DNA of 5,268 bases from Solobacterium sp. (GTDB lineage: Bacteria; Bacillota_I; Bacilli_A; Erysipelotrichales; Erysipelotrichaceae), in the NCBI GenBank assembly GCA_017475415.1, contig JAFVFM010000096.1, forward strand, positions 1 to 5,268, in the 5' to 3' direction. The translations under genes were made by a program, and so were the position numbers. Shown in pieces: positions 1-5,268 of the stretch (the stretch's first letter is position 1; each line of letters begins with the position of its first letter). The notes under the pieces were generated by a model. It was given only the letters and a program-made list of their open reading frames with translations, had not been told where the DNA came from and searched no databases.

Positions 1-344
1 AAGGATAAGGTTTGAAGGTGGTTGAAGGATGCATTACGTAAATCATGGTTAATATTCATTTCCATCTGCCCACCCCAATAGGTAGTAATATAATTCAAAA
101 CAACTTGTGCAATTAGGATTACCATATAGGCTCCTATAAACCAACCTAAAGTATCTAGTGTATTTTCACCAATAAAATGATCTAATGCATATTTATTAAA
201 TAAAGGATATATTGCATCAAAAACACTCGTTATGGAACCCAATACTACCATCGCTAATAATTTCCCTCTATATTTCTTTACATAAGGAAATAATTTTGGA
301 ATGCCAAAGTATGGTAATTTGATGTTATCTGTATTCTTTTCCAT
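1..344 (-). CDS. ABC exporter half-transporter, second subunit (partial, N-terminal part only)
   Basis: The minus strand reads an open frame of 114 codons from ATG at 344 to the left edge, where the gene is cut. The protein begins [20 protein letters not shown], then has a hydrophobic segment at about residues 28-47 and another at about 66-85. It ends in a [20 protein letters not shown] stretch, which matches the transmembrane domain of type IV ABC exporters where helix 2 leads into the first intracellular loop. The start is well supported: AGGAGG lies at 351-356, six bases upstream. The start overlaps the original end of the preceding ABC gene by 20 bases, so the two were probably translationally coupled. 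In heterodimeric exporters (BmrC/BmrD, TM287/TM288, LmrC/LmrD types) such a partner usually carries the canonical catalytic Glu, but its ATPase domain lies outside this window. The substrate cannot be told from the sequence. Confidence 0.88.
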   Translation of the reverse strand, partial: MEKNTDNIKLPYFGIPKLFPYVKKYRGKLLAMVVLGSITSVFDAIYPLFNKYALDHFIGENTLDTLGWFIGAYMVILIAQVVLNYITTYWGGQMEMNINHDLRNASFNHLQTLS

Positions 345-480
345 CTTCTACCTCCTCTAGATTCCCCTGGCTGATTTGTAAGTGATACACTTTAGCATAG
401 ATACCCTCTTTCGCCATCAATTCTTCATGTGTACCTTCTTCTACAATCTTACCTCTTTCCATGACGACAATCTTATCTGC
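325..480 (-). pseudogene. In-frame C-terminal remnant of the first ABC subunit, cut off by a premature stop
   Basis: Directly after the TAA at 481-483, the same frame stays open for 51 codons and ends at TAA 325-327. It begins [20 protein letters not shown] and continues through [15 protein letters not shown]. This is the standard end of an ABC exporter ATPase domain: the strand after the H-loop, the GT(H)EEL helix, and the final helix with Y..LY/VYHLQ. No frameshift is needed to join it to the upstream part, so one base change in one codon explains the break. There is no suitable start codon and ribosome binding site of its own, so it is unlikely to be made separately. With the stop removed, the full protein would be 613 residues, which is normal for the family. 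Confidence 0.85.
351..356 (-). promoter_or_regulatory. Ribosome binding site of the second ABC subunit
   Basis: AGGAGG on the minus strand, six bases before the ATG at 344. It lies inside the original 3' end of the upstream ABC gene. Because that gene now stops at 481, this site must recruit ribosomes without help from translation running through it. Confidence 0.75.
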
Positions 481-2166
481 TTACATTAAGGTAGTGATGC
501 GGTGGGCTACTAGAATCACCGTAGAACCTTCTGTAGTCTCTTTTAAATTCGCTCGTATCTGGGCATCCGTTTGTGAATCCACAGCAGATAAAGAATCATC
601 AAAAACCATAATAGGTGGCTTACGTATTAACATTTGTGCAATCGCTGTACGTTGTTTTTGACCACCAGAAAGGGTGACACCCCTTTCTCCTACATAAGTT
701 TCGTAGCCCTCTGTGAATCGCTTTATAGAATGCTCTAATACAGCTGCTTTAGTCGCATCAACAACCTCTTCCATACTTGCATCATCACGCGCTATTTTAA
801 TATTTTCAGCTAAGGTGCGCGAGAATAAATATGGTTCTTGTAAAACCATGCCTATATTGTCACGCAAATAATCTCTTTTTATATCATTTACATCTATCCC
901 ACCAATGGTTATTTTTCCCCACTTGCTTGGTAATTCATATAAACGATCCAATAAATACATCAATGTAGATTTACCAGAACCTGTTGCCCCTAAAATGCCT
1001 ACTGTTGTACCAGCTTGAATCGTAAGATTCACATCATCCAATACCTTTCTTCTTCCCTCAGCATATTGGAAAGTGACATGTTCAAAACAAATATCTTGTT
1101 TTAAATCTGGTTGCATTGCATTAGGGCTATCTTTTTCTTCTTCGCTATTCATAATATAACGTAAACGTTCAATACTAATACCTGCTTTGGATAAATTAGA
1201 AATCACTCTGCCTAACATTCTAACTGGCCACATTAACATATGCGTATAATATACAAAAGCGATATAGTTTCCTGCACTAATTTCACCATTAACACAAAGC
1301 ACAACGCCATATGCCATAACTGTTATAATCTGCGCATGCGAAAACAAATCACCAGTCGACCAGAATAAAGATAATAATTTCATTAAATAGATCCATAAAT
1401 CCGTATATTCACGATTCTGTTTTTCAAAGCGCTGTCTTTCGTATGTTTCTCTACCAAATGCACGTACTACACGTACACCTGTTAAATTCTCTTGGGCAAT
1501 AGCCGATAATCTACCTTCTTCTTCATCTGCTTTACCAAATTGCATTCCTATACGTTTATGAAAGAAAAAAGAATAACCAATAATAATCGGTATAAAGGCA
1601 ACAGTTACTAAAGTTAATTGAATATGGATTCTTGCCATAAACATGATCGCTAAAGTAATCAGCACAAAGACACGAAATAAAGAAGTAAGCTGTTCCGATA
1701 AGAACATTTTGATTTGTTCAACATCGGATGTACAGCGTTGAATAATATCCCCTGTATGATTTTCACTATGCCATTTAAAAGGTAACTTTAATATATGATC
1801 GAATAATTCATCACGCATTCTCTTTACTAAAGTTTCTGCACCCTTTGTATTATTTAAACGAAATAAAAACCGGCTACAAGCAGATAATAATGTCACAAAA
1901 ATAATCGCCACTGCAATTACCCATATATTTTGACGTAAATACGCTACTCCACCTAAGGAATCAATAAAATTCTGTATTACTGGATGAAGTAAAGTTTCTT
2001 TATCGCCAATCACCGTATCCACTGTATAACTAATAATTTTTGGATTAATTAAATCCAAAAAGGACAAGGCCATCGCAAAGATAATCGCAAGAAAAAAATA
2101 GCGCTTAGAGCCCTTTAGGAAATATATAATCAAACGCGAATTACTTGGAAAATGTTCTTGTTGCAT
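481..2166 (-). CDS. ABC exporter half-transporter, first subunit, truncated by an in-frame stop
   Basis: This encodes a membrane domain fused to an ATPase, half of a multidrug/lipid-type exporter. From ATG at 2166 it gives 561 residues. About six membrane helices lie near residues 22-46, 81-103, 162-178, 182-202, 272-293 and 300-320. The ATPase domain has an A-loop Tyr368, Walker A GATGSGKST (393-401), Q-loop Gln443, X-loop GERG (493-496), signature LSGGQ (499-503), Walker B IMVFDD (519-524), D-loop SAVD (527-530) and H-loop His555. The catalytic Glu is replaced by Asp524, as is known for the degenerate-site subunit of heterodimeric exporters (TM287/BmrC type). The frame is open upstream to 2232, but Met at 2166 is chosen because AGGAGG precedes it and the N-terminus then matches the family. 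The protein ends six residues after His555, so about 51 residues of the ATPase fold are lost and function is doubtful. The partner gene starts at 344. The gene may be a recent pseudogene, or the stop may be a sequencing error. Confidence 0.9.
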   Translation of the reverse strand: MQQEHFPSNSRLIIYFLKGSKRYFFLAIIFAMALSFLDLINPKIISYTVDTVIGDKETLLHPVIQNFIDSLGGVAYLRQNIWVIAVAIIFVTLLSACSRFLFRLNNTKGAETLVKRMRDELFDHILKLPFKWHSENHTGDIIQRCTSDVEQIKMFLSEQLTSLFRVFVLITLAIMFMARIHIQLTLVTVAFIPIIIGYSFFFHKRIGMQFGKADEEEGRLSAIAQENLTGVRVVRAFGRETYERQRFEKQNREYTDLWIYLMKLLSLFWSTGDLFSHAQIITVMAYGVVLCVNGEISAGNYIAFVYYTHMLMWPVRMLGRVISNLSKAGISIERLRYIMNSEEEKDSPNAMQPDLKQDICFEHVTFQYAEGRRKVLDDVNLTIQAGTTVGILGATGSGKSTLMYLLDRLYELPSKWGKITIGGIDVNDIKRDYLRDNIGMVLQEPYLFSRTLAENIKIARDDASMEEVVDATKAAVLEHSIKRFTEGYETYVGERGVTLSGGQKQRTAIAQMLIRKPPIMVFDDSLSAVDSQTDAQIRANLKETTEGSTVILVAHRITTLM

Positions 2167-2169
2167 AAT

Positions 2170-2175
2170 CCTCCT
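2170..2175 (-). promoter_or_regulatory. Ribosome binding site that sets the start of the first ABC subunit
   Basis: AGGAGG on the minus strand, three bases before ATG at 2166. The gap is short, but it is workable if pairing centres on AGGA. The longer open frame to 2232 has no comparable site, and its first 22 residues would fall across the promoter-like sequence at 2187-2195, so the 2166 start is preferred. Confidence 0.65.
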
Positions 2176-2186
2176 AAACGACAAAT

Positions 2187-2195
2187 AGTATAGCA
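2187..2195 (-). promoter_or_regulatory. Extended -10 promoter element for the ABC exporter operon
   Basis: The minus strand reads TGCTATACT, a TGn extension plus a -10 hexamer with one mismatch to TATAAT. No good -35 is seen at 16-18 bases upstream (TATTTT at best), which extended -10 promoters tolerate. Transcription would start near 2180, giving a leader of only about 14 bases with the ribosome binding site almost at its 5' end. It lies downstream of the nucleoside kinase terminator, so the exporter would be transcribed on its own. Confidence 0.4.
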
Positions 2196-2270
2196 TACAT
2201 AAGGAAGAGAAAATAGATAATCGCTTTACCACTTCAACATTATTTCGTTAGTCATTACATACTTGTTTTC

Positions 2271-2310
2271 AAAAGAAAAGGCAAGCCCACTATACTAAGT
2301 GACTCGCCTT
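2271..2310 (-). terminator. Rho-independent terminator of the nucleoside kinase gene
   Basis: On the minus strand the arm AAGGCGAGTCACT (2310-2298) pairs with AGTGGGCTTGCCTT (2291-2278). This gives 13 pairs, two of them G-U, with one bulged G, around a six-base loop. TTCTTTT follows at 2277-2271. It sits 23 bases after the TGA of the nucleoside kinase. On the plus strand no T-run follows the hairpin, so it should act in the minus direction only. Confidence 0.85.
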
Positions 2311-2333
2311 AGCCAACAATAATACAATTGCCA

Positions 2334-3992
2334 TCAAACCACTATACTTCCACCAATAAACTCACGAATGATGGAATTATTTAGGATAATAGAATCATCT
2401 TCTATGCTCGCAAAGAAATCCAAGAATTTCGATAAGCGTTGCGCTTCAGAATACATTGGATTTTCTTTAGGAATCGCTTCTAATAATGGTTTTGCGCTTT
2501 TCTTTAAAACAGCTAATTCATATAAACACTGGCTATTAAAGAAGACATCTGCTTCCGAATTATATGGGAATATATATTTTTCTTCTCCTGCGCGAACAGA
2601 AGGCCAATCTGCTATTGTTCGTGCTGCATCTCTACCACGTGTGCGATTATCTCTTACTAATCTTCTTAACATACGCGCATCTGTTGTCGGAATACGATGA
2701 TGGCGATCAATGTTAATTTGTGTTAGAGGGCTAATATAAATCTTAAATTTCAATTCATCTGCTATACCTGTTGTCATCTTTGGATTTAAACCATGAATCC
2801 CTTCAATGACAATTGGTTGACTTGGGTCTATGTTTGTAATTCTTTTCCCAAATATCTTTTTCCCTTGAATGAAATCAAATTCTGGTATATCCACTTGTTT
2901 TCCTGCTAATAAATCATTCATTTGTTCAGTGAATAATTTCAAATCTACAGCATCTAATGATTCGAAATCCATATTTCCTTCTTCATCAGGAGTCATATCA
3001 CAACGATTCACAAAATAATCATCTGTACCTAGATATAACGGCTTTAAACCAATTACTCTTAACTGGATGCTCAAACGTTTCGCAAAAGTAGTTTTACCAG
3101 AAGATGATGGGCCAGCAATTAGCACAATACGTTTACCAGATTCCTTTATCATTTCTGCTATCTCTGCGATTTTCTTTTCATGCAAAGCTTCCGAAATCAT
3201 AATCAATTCTTTCACACTACCATCTTTTATTTTTTCATTTAGGTCAGCCACCATAGATACGCCCATTAAATTTTCCCAATGTGTTTCTTCAGAGAAGGCT
3301 TCATAAAGAGCTTTTTGTTCTTGATAAGCTGGAACATAATCAGGGTCAGAAATATGTGGGAAGCGTAATAAGACACCATTACGATAACGACGTACTTCAA
3401 ATAATTTGATATAACTTGTTCGTGGCACTACATGCACATAGAATAAGGATTGGCTACCATTTAAATCACACAAAAAGGCATGGCGTAAATCATCAGCACT
3501 CTTAAACAAACGCAATTCTTCAGAGGATCCAAAACCTTCCAGGAAGGTTAATATTTCTTCTTTTTCTATACGTCTTTCACTTATTGGTAAATCTGCTTCA
3601 ACTAGCTCCTTCATCCTTTTTTCAATAGTCGCAGCTAATTCATCTGTAATATTTCCTGTTTTTATTTTGGTAAATACACCCTTAGATAATGAATTCGCAA
3701 TGGTCACCTTTGTATTTTCCCCTACTACATCCCTAATTGCCGTTAAATACAATAAAGTTAAGGAAGCTTGATATGCCATATTGCCATATGGATTTTGCAT
3801 ATCCAATAAATCCACTTCACAATCTTCATTGATTTCTTCTAAAAAATGCGCATTTCTATATTTCACACGGCAGGCTACAATAGTGTGATCTGCTTCACTT
3901 TGGTATTCTTTTACTAAATCCTCTACCACTACTGGTGCATCATAGTCTTTAATAAACACTTTTTCATTTGGTAAACTAATTGTTAATCGCAT
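2334..3992 (-). CDS. Nucleoside (uridine-type) kinase with ThrRS-like TGS/accessory N-terminal domains
   Basis: A 552-residue cytoplasmic protein. The C-terminal half (about 285-490) is a P-loop kinase of the uridine kinase/phosphoribulokinase family: Walker A GPSSSGKTT (294-302), the DDYF substrate motif (324-327), IVIEGIHGLN (394-403), and an Arg-rich lid, RRLVRDNRTRGRDA, ending near 456. Members phosphorylate a nucleoside such as uridine or cytidine with ATP or GTP, but the exact substrate is not shown. The N-terminal half has a TGS-like beta-grasp fold (about 1-65), then a segment like the second additional domain of threonyl-tRNA synthetase (about 66-240). In this segment VTIANSLSKGVFTKI (96-110) has Asn and Thr where, from memory of the family, many relatives have His and Cys. 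This N-plus-kinase layout is a known arrangement in Firmicutes and some other bacteria. The start at 3992 has AAGGAGG at 4002-4008, nine bases upstream. It ends in TGA just before a terminator and is probably monocistronic. The family call is firm; the substrate is inferred. Confidence 0.92.
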   Translation of the reverse strand: MRLTISLPNEKVFIKDYDAPVVVEDLVKEYQSEADHTIVACRVKYRNAHFLEEINEDCEVDLLDMQNPYGNMAYQASLTLLYLTAIRDVVGENTKVTIANSLSKGVFTKIKTGNITDELAATIEKRMKELVEADLPISERRIEKEEILTFLEGFGSSEELRLFKSADDLRHAFLCDLNGSQSLFYVHVVPRTSYIKLFEVRRYRNGVLLRFPHISDPDYVPAYQEQKALYEAFSEETHWENLMGVSMVADLNEKIKDGSVKELIMISEALHEKKIAEIAEMIKESGKRIVLIAGPSSSGKTTFAKRLSIQLRVIGLKPLYLGTDDYFVNRCDMTPDEEGNMDFESLDAVDLKLFTEQMNDLLAGKQVDIPEFDFIQGKKIFGKRITNIDPSQPIVIEGIHGLNPKMTTGIADELKFKIYISPLTQINIDRHHRIPTTDARMLRRLVRDNRTRGRDAARTIADWPSVRAGEEKYIFPYNSEADVFFNSQCLYELAVLKKSAKPLLEAIPKENPMYSEAQRLSKFLDFFASIEDDSIILNNSIIREFIGGSIVV

Positions 3993-4001
3993 ATTTTCTA
4001 T

Positions 4002-4008
4002 CCTCCTT
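4002..4008 (-). promoter_or_regulatory. Ribosome binding site of the nucleoside kinase
   Basis: AAGGAGG on the minus strand, a perfect anti-16S match, nine bases before ATG at 3992. It fixes that start. Confidence 0.8.
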
Positions 4009-4065
4009 AGTATTTATAACATTATTGCCCACTTCTTTAATTGTATGAAAAAATCTGTCTTCTTT

Positions 4066-4074
4066 ATTTTAGCA
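4066..4074 (-). promoter_or_regulatory. Candidate extended -10 promoter of the nucleoside kinase
   Basis: The minus strand reads TGCTAAAAT, a TGn extension plus a -10 with one mismatch to TATAAT. There is no clear -35. The start point would be near 4059, giving a leader of about 67 bases. A second -10-like word, TATAAA at 4013-4018, is too close to the ribosome binding site to serve. The element shares TATGCTA with the exporter promoter. Confidence 0.4.
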
Positions 4075-4208
4075 TATTATCTCACTTAGCTTTATCTTCT
4101 ATATAGTTTGAATTAGATTGCCATATCCATTGCGCTATCCTCTCAACCATCTTAACTAAATCACTTTATTATGCATTACAATCTTTTATCTTAAGATTAT
4201 TATTTGTT

Positions 4209-4223
4209 TCTGTTATCAACAGA
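4209..4223. repeat. Perfect 6-3-6 inverted repeat, possible operator
   Basis: TCTGTT, spacer ATC, then AACAGA. It covers the -35 region of the rightward promoter whose -10 is at 4234-4239, which is a usual place for a repressor or regulator site. A short palindrome in AT-rich DNA can arise by chance, and no regulator gene is seen in the window. Confidence 0.4.
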
Positions 4224-4239
4224 TATTTATGGATATAAT
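4210..4239 (+). promoter_or_regulatory. Promoter of the pyridoxal kinase gene
   Basis: A perfect TATAAT lies at 4234-4239. The best -35 is weak: CTGTTA at 4210-4215, 18 bases upstream, with three of six matches to TTGACA. Transcription would begin near 4246, leaving a leader of about 33 bases, too short for a riboswitch. The weak -35 lies within the 4209-4223 inverted repeat, which would fit control by a bound protein. Confidence 0.55.
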
Positions 4240-4279
4240 ATAGTATCATTATATATTAGAAAGTAAGAGGTAATCCTTT

Positions 4280-5110
4280 ATGAAAAAAGCCGCAACTATG
4301 CAAGATATATCTTGCGTCGGTAAATGTTCCTTAACGGTAGCTTTACCCGTATTATCCGCATTAGGTGTAGAGGCATCTGTTATTCCTACTGCCGTACTCT
4401 CTACACATACCATGTTTTCCAATTTCACCTTTCATGACTTAACCTCAGAAATACAACCTATTATGGACCATTGGAAAAAAGAAGGCTTCCAATTTGACGC
4501 ACTGTATACAGGTTATTTAGGTTCCTTCGACCAATTAGAACTTGCTAAAAATCTATTCCATGATTTTGGCAAAGATGCAATTAAATTAGTAGACCCATGC
4601 ATGGCAGATAATGGCAAGTTATATACAGGCTTTACCTTAGAATTTGCTAAAGCCATGGCAGAAGTATGTGGCTATGCAGATATCATATGCCCTAATTTAA
4701 CAGAAGCATCCTTCCTTCTAGATATTCCTTATGTAACTAGTTACGATGAAGCTTATGTACAAGATGTATTAAAAAAATTATGTGCCTTAGGTTGTAAGAA
4801 GGCTGTATTGACGGGAATATCCTTAGAAGAAGGCAAACTTGGTGCTTATGCATATGATGCAACAAAAGATTCCTTCTACTATTATCAAAATGATAAAGAA
4901 CCAGAATTCTTCCATGGCACAGGAGATATATGGGCAAGTACCTTGTGTGGTTCTTTAGTACAAGGAAAGAGCTTTGAAGAAGCTATCGCTATCGCATGTG
5001 ACTATGTAAAAGAATGTATCCATATTACTCTACAAGAAGAAAACCATAATACCTATGGTGTAAACTTTGAGGAAGCTATTCCTTATTTAGTTAACAGAAT
5101 AAATCTTTAA
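4280..5110 (+). CDS. Pyridoxal/pyridoxamine kinase (PdxK/PdxY type, ribokinase superfamily)
   Basis: A 276-residue cytoplasmic enzyme, a usual length for the family. It phosphorylates the 5'-hydroxyl of pyridoxal, pyridoxamine or pyridoxine with ATP in vitamin B6 salvage. The N-terminus has the family pattern QDISCVGKCSLTVALPVLSA (8-27), with the substrate-site Ser at 11, followed by IPTAVLSTHT (35-44). The centre has VDPCMADNGKLY (104-115) and the PNLTEA helix start (138-143). The C-terminal ribokinase anion-hole motif is GTGDIWAS (213-220), and Asp216 is the expected catalytic base. All expected motifs are present, so it should be active. The start at 4280 is preceded by AAGAGG (4265-4270) with a nine-base gap, and no longer frame is supported. 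It stands alone, divergent from the nucleoside kinase, with its own promoter and a downstream hairpin terminator. Close relatives in Firmicutes are usually named pyridoxamine kinase; pdxK or pdxY cannot be chosen from sequence alone. Confidence 0.93.
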   Translation: MKKAATMQDISCVGKCSLTVALPVLSALGVEASVIPTAVLSTHTMFSNFTFHDLTSEIQPIMDHWKKEGFQFDALYTGYLGSFDQLELAKNLFHDFGKDAIKLVDPCMADNGKLYTGFTLEFAKAMAEVCGYADIICPNLTEASFLLDIPYVTSYDEAYVQDVLKKLCALGCKKAVLTGISLEEGKLGAYAYDATKDSFYYYQNDKEPEFFHGTGDIWASTLCGSLVQGKSFEEAIAIACDYVKECIHITLQEENHNTYGVNFEEAIPYLVNRINL

Positions 5111-5165
5111 CATTCAAACAGGCTTGCCCTAATGTCACTAACTTAAAATTATAAGATTAGTAAAG

Positions 5166-5211
5166 AAAACAGTATAAGGTAATCAAATGATGAATCGAAT
5201 ACTGTTTTTTT
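5166..5211 (+). terminator. Candidate Rho-independent terminator of the pyridoxal kinase gene
   Basis: AAAACAGTAT (5166-5175) pairs perfectly with ATACTGTTTT (5199-5208), and seven Ts occupy 5205-5211. The stem has only two G-C pairs and the loop is 23 bases, so it is weaker than the terminator at 2271-2310, but it sits about 55 bases after the stop codon, where one is expected. From 5212 to the right edge the sequence is AT-rich and shows no gene. Confidence 0.6.
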
Positions 5212-5268
5212 AATACTTATTCATGATGAAAACTGATTTAGTAATCTCTTAAATATTATTGATTATAT

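Noticed and set aside
481..483. Stop codon recoding (TAA read as an amino acid)
   Set aside because: The pyridoxal kinase gene ends at TAA and there are no other in-frame TAA codons in the window's genes, so a reassigned code is not supported.
461..661. 66-codon plus-strand open frame
   Set aside because: It lies antisense to the ABC ATPase domain, which has clear motifs; it has no ribosome binding site and no recognisable protein features.
2167..2232. N-terminal extension of 22 residues on the first ABC subunit (Met codon at 2230-2232)
   Set aside because: It has no ribosome binding site and overlaps the promoter-like element, whereas AGGAGG lies right before the Met at 2166.
2368..2700. 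110-codon plus-strand open frame
   Set aside because: It is a shadow of the nucleoside kinase coding strand and has no start signal or family resemblance.
3067..3306. 79-codon plus-strand open frame
   Set aside because: It is antisense to the P-loop region of the nucleoside kinase and has no independent support.
4188..4197. ATCTTAAGAT, a perfect 10-base palindrome
   Set aside because: It is short and AT-rich, with no placement relative to a promoter that gives it a clear role; chance is likely.
4213..4221. TTATCAACA, one mismatch from a DnaA box
   Set aside because: It is a single copy with no cluster, no DnaA or replication genes nearby, and lies inside the inverted repeat that better explains it.
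4737..4937. 66-codon minus-strand open frame
   Set aside because: It is antisense to the well-supported pyridoxal kinase; its composition looks like a chance frame.
5138..5160. CTAACTTA / TAAGATTAG imperfect hairpin after the pyridoxal kinase stop
   Set aside because: It is a weak AT stem with a bulge and no T-run after it; the hairpin at 5166-5211 is the better terminator.

Overview
The window is AT-rich and uses the standard bacterial code, strong AGGAGG-type ribosome binding sites, Rho-independent terminators and extended -10 promoters. This points to a low-GC Firmicute (Bacillota). The style of the proteins would fit Erysipelotrichia-like or related gut/oral lineages, but the sequence alone does not fix the genus. 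I see no RNA gene, insertion sequence, CRISPR array or phage gene.

Layout: bases 1-2166 (minus strand) hold a two-gene ABC exporter operon. The promoter-proximal gene starts at 2166 and encodes a six-helix plus ATPase half-transporter. An in-frame TAA at 481-483 interrupts it just after the H-loop. The same frame then continues open for 51 more codons, reads as normal ABC C-terminal sequence, and ends at a second TAA (325-327) that overlaps the start of the partner gene (ATG at 344). The partner runs off the left edge. Bases 2167-2333 hold the exporter's likely promoter and the terminator of the next gene. Bases 2334-3992 (minus) encode a 552-residue nucleoside (uridine-type) kinase with a ThrRS-like TGS and accessory N-terminal half. 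Bases 3993-4279 are a divergent promoter region with a perfect 6-3-6 inverted repeat over the -35 region of the rightward promoter. Bases 4280-5110 (plus) encode a pyridoxal/pyridoxamine kinase. Bases 5111-5268 hold a candidate terminator, followed by AT-rich sequence with no gene that I can see.

How the genes relate: the two ABC proteins should form one heterodimeric exporter. The first subunit has Asp in place of the catalytic Glu, as is typical of the degenerate-site partner in such pairs. The two kinases act in salvage pathways (nucleosides, vitamin B6), are divergently transcribed and have no obvious shared pathway. The exporter is separated from the nucleoside kinase by a terminator and has its own promoter.

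The most notable observation is the single in-frame stop in the exporter gene, which is probably a recent nonsense mutation or a sequence error. I found no convincing new biological system here.
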